Assembly: GCA_037176725.1 (NCBI GenBank)
Contig: JAZBRS010000063.1
Coordinates: forward strand, 10,372,001-10,436,000
Reading direction: 5' to 3'
DNA length: 64,000 nt
From: Posidonia oceanica
Lineage: Eukaryota > Streptophyta > Magnoliopsida > Alismatales > Posidoniaceae
The position numbers and the translations under genes are program-made. Of the stretch, positions 58,190-64,000 are shown in pieces (position 1 is the first letter of the stretch; each line of letters starts with the position of its first letter). Under the pieces are notes generated by a model, which was not told the DNA's origin, did not search any database, and saw nothing but the letters and a program-made list of their open reading frames with translations.

Positions 58190-60418
58190 TGTTGACACCC
58201 CATTTTGATAGCCAGACGATGGTGGATCTCTCCGGAAGCAAGCTCGGATCTTGGCATGGCAGACCCATACCTCAAACCCATTTAAACCCCACCAAAAAAA
58301 CCTTCAAAATTAACCCAAAATCCTCAAAAAACACCCAAGCCCATTTACACAAAAATTGAAGCCCACCAACAGCCCAGCCAAACTTGCAACAAGCCCTGTT
58401 GGAGAGGGAGACCCTTGGTCGCCACATGTAGAGGCGACTAGGTGTTCTCGCCCTTGCCAGTGGAGACAGGGTTGGTTGCCCTTCACGACAGCGACCTTCT
58501 ACAACTCTCCTCTTCCGCACGTGGTTCAAACTTGCCGCACACAAGGCCTTGTTTGCCGTCTCAACCTATCACCTCTGGACGAGTTTCATGTCCCTGCCAC
58601 CTTGCCAGGAGTTACTGCCCGTCCCTTCCTCGGCCTGCCACCACTCCTGCCACCGTCCAGTCACCCACAGATGCGCCGGGATAAAACCACCCCCCTCAGC
58701 TTGAATTCAAATGGATCACACGACCTTCGCGCCCATTTTCTAGAGCCTCCGAGCAACCTCCCACCTCTAGAGCATCCCAGTGAGTGTTCCCAAGCGATCC
58801 CCAAGCTTTCCCCAAGCCTCTGCCACCGTTCGAGCTTGCTGCCAATCGTCTTCCCCAACGTCGGTGAACTTCGAGCCACAATTCTGGCGACTCTCCAAGT
58901 GGGTTCTCTCCCCCTTTAGCGTAGAGTAGTTCATGGCATCTGTGCGTGTTTTTTCCAAGTTCTATTTCACGGTTTCGTCTTTGTTTTTGTCTCATTCGCC
59001 AGTGACACGGAGGAGGTCGCCGGCGGCCAACGGTTGAGGTGGAGGGGGACCTCTGGCCCACCCTTTTCTCTTTGTTTTTCTTCCTCACTTAACCCCCTCA
59101 CATCCACGAGGCTTCCCAGTTCAGTTCTTGGGCTCGCCGGCCACCCAAATGGCCGGAACCCATCAACTCCGGCGGCCGAAAGGGGAGAGGATGGGTGGAG
59201 CAATCCACCCAACCATTTTCCACACTGAGAGTGTGGTTGTGTTCGTGGGAATGTTGTTGTGCTTCCCCGAACCTCACACGATTTTTTAACACCACCGATG
59301 AGGGGGAATTGGCCGCCAAAGGCCGGCAAAGGAACCGCCAGGTTGGTCGCCCCTCTCAGAGGAGACTCGACTGGTTTTCGAGCAGTTCCTCGGTCGGACT
59401 TTGGGCCGGGATATCTCTCAACTCCGGCCACCGTTTTTCTTGCTTAATAGCTATTTTTACTCATGGATGTGCACTCTTTAACTCTACATATATAGTTTCC
59501 TATTGTACGTCACCCTTGGCACGGGATTTGGCATTAAAGTCCGCTGTTCGGACTGCCTGAGCTGCCAGTTCTGCCGCCACCTATAACGGCGACTCAACTG
59601 GTTTTCCAGGTGGTTTCCAGGCCAACATTGGGTCGGTGAATCTTGCGACCTAGGCTGTCATTTTCCAAAGTTTTCATATGATTCTGTTCCTGAATGTGTC
59701 CTCTTTATTTCCACATCTTTAGTTTCATTTTTCGACCTGGTTTCCTAGTGTTTTTTGGGCAATGAATGCCTCTATTTGGAACGAGTTGGGCCGCCCGTGC
59801 ATGCGATGATTAAGCTAGACGCCTCTTCATTGGGCGACCTCTCTCTGCCGCCTCCGTTTGGGGCGACAGTGTCGACGCCCCTGAAGACGGTGGCTTGTGG
59901 TGTCTCCAGACGTAGTGGCGACCTGGATCTGAGAGCCAACAGTGGACAGAGCCCCTTCCTCTTCACCTTGCATGCTTGTTTGCTTACCTTGCTTCTCCTG
60001 TTTGTTTATCATCGTATCATGTCTTTTTTACTTCATTTAATCGCTTTAACATGGTTTTCGCTAAGCTTTGCATGGTTTATAAAATGCATGTTGCATACCA
60101 CCTTAGGGCGAACATAAACCGGCATTCATTTGCCAACATTTCCCACACAAGAGCAGAAAAGCCAAAAAAGACCGATTCCTCGAGCGTGTCGGGGGTGCCT
60201 AACACCTTCCCCGATGTAACAGGAGTCCTTACCCTTTCTTTGGACCTACAATGACCGTTTTGCCCTCGTCCTTGGCACGAGTCATCATTTTGCATAGCAT
60301 TGCATTCATTTGCATGTTTTTTTGCATTTCTCCTGCTTTTCCTCGTCTTCCGATTGAATAGACTAGGTGGCGACTCCGTTTTGCTTTATCTTTCGTTTTC
60401 CATCTCTAGGTCACTATC
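58190..60418 (+). mobile_element. LTR E, left part (interrupted by F)
   Basis: Starts TGTTGACACCCCATTTTGAT after GCATC (58185-58189). It ends in the conserved part: stem-loop block (60158-60225), TGCATTGCATTCATTTGCA and primer-site-like TGGCGACTCCG (60368-60378). It breaks at 60418 before the usual end. GC-rich open frames in 58356-59560 have no domain and change frame; not called as genes. Confidence 0.7.
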
Positions 60419-63400
60419 TGTAGCGATACCGATCGGAATCAGGCTCGCTATTAGCGGCGATTGGATCCGAGGAAGAGGCTCGACTCGAAAACACTTAAAA
60501 TCGAGGAGAAAAGAGAAAGATAAGACAAATCAGAGTCGCCACCATGTCTATTAACGGGAGACAAGGAAAACTAGGGGAAATGCGTGAATTAACACGCAAA
60601 ACCAAGCAAGGGATGCAAAGCAAAGCAATGCAAAGGAAACAAATGCAAATACATGCAAATGAGATGACTCTAGCCTAGGATAAGGGCAGTATGGTCATTG
60701 CGGGCCAAAAGACAGGGCAAGGACTCCTGTTACGTGCGGGGAAGGTGTTAGGCACCCCCGACACGCCCGAGAATCGGTCTTTCTAGGCTTACGCTCGCAT
60801 ACGCAGGGAAATGCAGGATTGAATGCCTATGTGCCTATGAATGCCTAAATGAATGCTCAAGGGGTGCTCTAAATGAAGAGATGCAAGGCAAGGAAGTAAA
60901 CGTGCTATCTAAGTGCTCAGCTACACTGTCTGTGTTCCGAACCGGGCGAAACCTGGCTCGTGAGAACTCCAGGCAGTAAGCATTACAGCCCTATATGCAA
61001 ATGCAAGCGAAAAAGCAAAACAACGGCAAAACCATGCAATGCGATCGACATGCAAGAGAAAACGGCGTAAAGCACGCAAAACGAGGCAAAAAACAAGAAA
61101 GCACGCAAAACGGTGCAAAAGGACAAGGTCGGCACGCAAAACGGGCGAGAAAGCAAGGCGGCACGCAAATCGATGCAAAAGGCGATGACGGGCACGCAAA
61201 ACTGTGCCAAAAACAGGGCGAGCGCGCAAAACGACGCGAAAGACAAAGCAGGCACGCAAAACGGTGCCAAAACGAGAGCGGGCACGCAAAACGGTGCCAA
61301 AAGCTGCGAGATAAAACCTCGGAAAAGCTGTGCGAATGCAAATGCAAGGAAAAGATTAGAAGCAATAAAAGGAGAAGCAGAACAGCGCATGTGTGAGAAC
61401 AGGCGCTGTTCGGGGCCACACAGAGTAGGCGTGAAGACCTACAAAGGGGAGAGTGAGCAAACGGGGGGTTACCACTCCTTTGCGACCATTTCCCGCTAAA
61501 CCGTTCCACGGTGTGTCTCGCATGCTGCCCAAAGCTCGCGATGCGATCGGATCGTGGAAAAGGGGGAACAAAGTCACATTAAGTGGTGAATCCAGGGAAA
61601 ACTCAACACAAAACGCCCAAGAGTACGCGAAACAGGGATCTGAGTTGATAGACAAGAAGAAGAGGTCCTATTCTACATGCTCAAAGAGACAGAAATCGAA
61701 AACGAGGAAAACTATGCAAATGGCATGCAAATGAATGCAATGCAGGGGTTCAGGAGGACATACCTAGAAATCTGGGAGCCTGATCTGAGATCTGCTTGGT
61801 CCATGCTAAAGAGCGCTTCGCTGCGGTCGCCTGGGCAGCTTACTTGAGAAGATCCAACGGCCGGATCGGAAGATATCGCAGCTTCAAGGCAGGAGGGCCA
61901 GAACAAGAGAGAAGAACAGATCTAGGTGTTCAGGAGGTCCTAGGGGTGTGCAAAAGGTCCTCCCAAGTGAAGGGGAGCTAAAGGTGCTTAGTGTGTGCAA
62001 AGGGATGCTAAAATGCAAAGCTAAATGAATGCAGAATGCATGCAAGATGCAAGAAAAGACAAGAGGGGAATTTTTAGAAAAACAGAGGTTCAAATGCCAT
62101 TTTTGAAAAGAGAAGGGGGCTAAAAGCAAATTTTCAAAAAAGGATGGGGCCCACAGGAGAGAGTTTTGAAAACAAGAGAGGGTAGAGGGTTATTTTGCAA
62201 AAGATTGGGTTCAGAAAGCTATTTTGAAAAGAGGGCATGCATTGGAAGAAGTTTTGAAAACAAATGGAAATCAAAGGGTAATTTTGGAAAAAACTAGGGT
62301 CTAAAGTGCAAATTTTCCAGAAAACAAGGTTCTGGGGAGTCTGGGAATGCAAGTGGAGGGTTTACATGTAATTTTGTAAGCATAGGAGCTAAGATGCAAC
62401 TTTAGGGGCAAAACAGTCTTTTTACATGATTTTTAAAGGATGCAAGGACCTATGTGTAATTTTTGAATCATGCAGGGGTCAAATATGCAATTTTATATGG
62501 TAAACATGCTCTGAAATCAGAAGACAGGACTGATGTGCAATTTTTGGGAAAAACAGGGTTAAAAATGCAATGCAATAAGCCAAAATGCATGGAAAACAGT
62601 TACTGTCCATTTAAAATGGACCTACATGCAAAAATAAGAAAACAAGGGGGCAAATATGCAATGCAACAAGCAGAAATTAAAATTTAAACCTAAGTTCTAC
62701 AGTGCAGAGGATGAAAGTGCAAAAATGAGAAAAGACAGGGTTCTGGAATGCAATATAATAAGGCAAAGTTCATGCATTTAAATTAAATAAACTACTGCAG
62801 GACCGGGATGCAAAAATTAAAAACAGAGGGGCTAAAACATAAAAAATTACAACTAGAATGCACAGTAAAAGGACTGAAGGGCAAATACAGAGAAACACAA
62901 ACACTTAATATAATTTAGCATGGTTTTAAATGAAAAAGACAGTAGATTAAATGATATAAGGACCAGAACGCAAAAATAAGAAAACTTAGACCAAACATGC
63001 AATATTTACTAGCAAACTATACAAACGGAAAAATAAATAAACAGTAAACGGCCGATGGCCGTGGGCACTGTAGCAGCAGGCTGCCAGCGCCCGCGACCGC
63101 CGACACAGGGCTGCTGGAGACGCGCGGGTGGGCGGAGGAGCTGCTCCTGACGCTGACGGAGGTCGGACGGTGCTCGGCGGAGGTCGACGCGGACTGGAAC
63201 GAGCTGGAGCAGTCGCCGGAGGTCTGCAGAGCTTCAGAAGCTTCGTCCGGCCGATCGACGCAGCGACGCTGCGTTCTGAGGGCCGGAGAACGTTCCTGAG
63301 ACCCGTGCGGACCTGAGGCAACCACCGGAGCTGTGTTCTGCTGGACGGAGCTGCGGGACGACCGGAGAACTGCACCGGAGAAGACGACCGGAGCGGCGAG

Positions 63401-64000
63401 CAGAAACGGGGCAGGAGGGCTGGAAACTTACTTCTAAGGGGCTGAGAAGCAACAGGGGGAGAAGAGGGAGCTGAGGGTGTGAAGAAATACCTGGCTCCGC
63501 GTCTGGAACGTGCTCCCAACCTCGGCAGTTCCGGAGCTGGCCGGCGACGTTCATCCAGTCGCTGCAGTGGTCGTTGGGCGCTCGCGGAGGTTGGAGCTAC
63601 TTCAGGACGATCTTCCGGTGCTTCCCAGACGTCCGGACGTGAGCTTCGAAGCTCGGAGCAGAATCTGGCACTTTTGGGTTCTCAGAAAGGAACCGGAGGT
63701 CGGAGGGGTTGTTTGCTGCTCGTCGGACCTGGTGGAGTCTTCCGGGAGGTAGCTGGAGGTCCGGAGAGTGATTCTGGGTGGTTGAATTGATTTTCTGGAG
63801 GCTGTGGGAAGAGTTTGCAGGTCGGCCGGATTTCTGATCAATGGGTGATGCAGGTGTTTGTGGTGAAGGTTTCGGTCTGTGATGGGGGAGAAGGCTGAAG
63901 GCTAGGTGTTTCTGAAAGGTGGAGGTCAGGCGAGTAACTTAGGAAGATTTGGGAAGATGGGACGGTCTGTGGTGGTGGGAATTTCAGGAGAGGAAGTGTT
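60419..64000 (-). mobile_element. LTR F (inverted, runs off the right edge)
   Basis: On the - strand it has the C-type LTR plan: donor-like GCCAG|GTATTT (GT at 63490-63489), A/T-rich array (63010-62090), degenerate 30-bp array with GCACGCAAAACGG (61310-61030), stem-loop block (60786-60726), primer-site-like TGGCGACTCTG (60541-60531) and an end at TGTAGCGATACC (60419 on + strand). CTATC (60414-60418) in E would be its target site. No primer site follows the end, so it is a 3' or solo LTR. Confidence 0.75.
61030..61315 (-). repeat. Degenerate array of about 30 bp units in LTR F
   Basis: GGCACGCAAAACGG recurs about every 28-32 bp, nine or ten times. This is a more diverged version of the arrays in element C. 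Confidence 0.7.

Noticed and set aside
58356..58919. 187-codon GC-rich open frame in LTR E
   Set aside because: No domain, no partner in related LTRs, and overlapping open frames on both strands, as expected from GC-rich LTR sequence.

Overview
The window is plant nuclear DNA, probably from a eudicot with a large, retrotransposon-rich genome. The evidence is a 24-exon receptor-kinase gene with GT-AG introns, Ty3/gypsy elements of the Tat/Ogre type with LTRs of 5 kb or more and a second (archaeal-type) RNase H, and a plant L1-type LINE remnant. I cannot name the species.

Left block (1-41946): three LTR retrotransposons nested inside each other. Element A enters from the left edge; its 3' LTR (234-819, resuming at 40013-41946) is split by element B. 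Element B (820-40007, + strand) has two LTRs of about 5.1 kb, a tRNA-Arg-type primer binding site, a decayed gag and a polypurine tract, but no protease, reverse transcriptase, RNase H or integrase. It is a gag-only (TR-GAG-like), non-autonomous element. Its gag is split by element C (9450-30700, - strand, 21,251 bp, perfect 5-bp target duplication CCAGT). C is a Tat/Ogre-type element with gag, protease, RT, RNase H, archaeal RNase H and integrase in one frame, broken by five in-frame stops and two mutually compensating frameshifts around the gag core. C's 3' LTR has lost its outer 1.8 kb, and an unrelated segment carrying an exon-like open stretch lies there instead.

Middle block (41947-56001): a low-copy island. 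It holds one apparently intact gene on the - strand (43690-53292), a leucine-rich-repeat receptor kinase with a malectin-like domain. My hand-built exon model gives exactly 1000 codons plus stop. Around it are short repeats, two hAT-like remnants on opposite sides of the gene, a tandem repeat in the promoter and a truncated LINE.

Right block (56002-64000): a second nest. A possible LTR G is interrupted by LTR D, D by LTR E, and E by an inverted LTR F that leaves the window.

All well-preserved LTRs (A, B, C, E, F) carry, in the same order, TGCATTGCA-rich repeats, a stem-loop block and a second copy of the start of the tRNA-Arg primer-site sequence. The most unusual items are (1) an array of paired hairpins with covarying stems in the non-coding tail of B, (2) the conserved LTR stem-loop and internal primer-site-like sequence, and (3) matching splice donor and acceptor sites in B and C that would remove the primer site from a spliced gag message. 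All coordinates, alignments and exon joins were made by eye.
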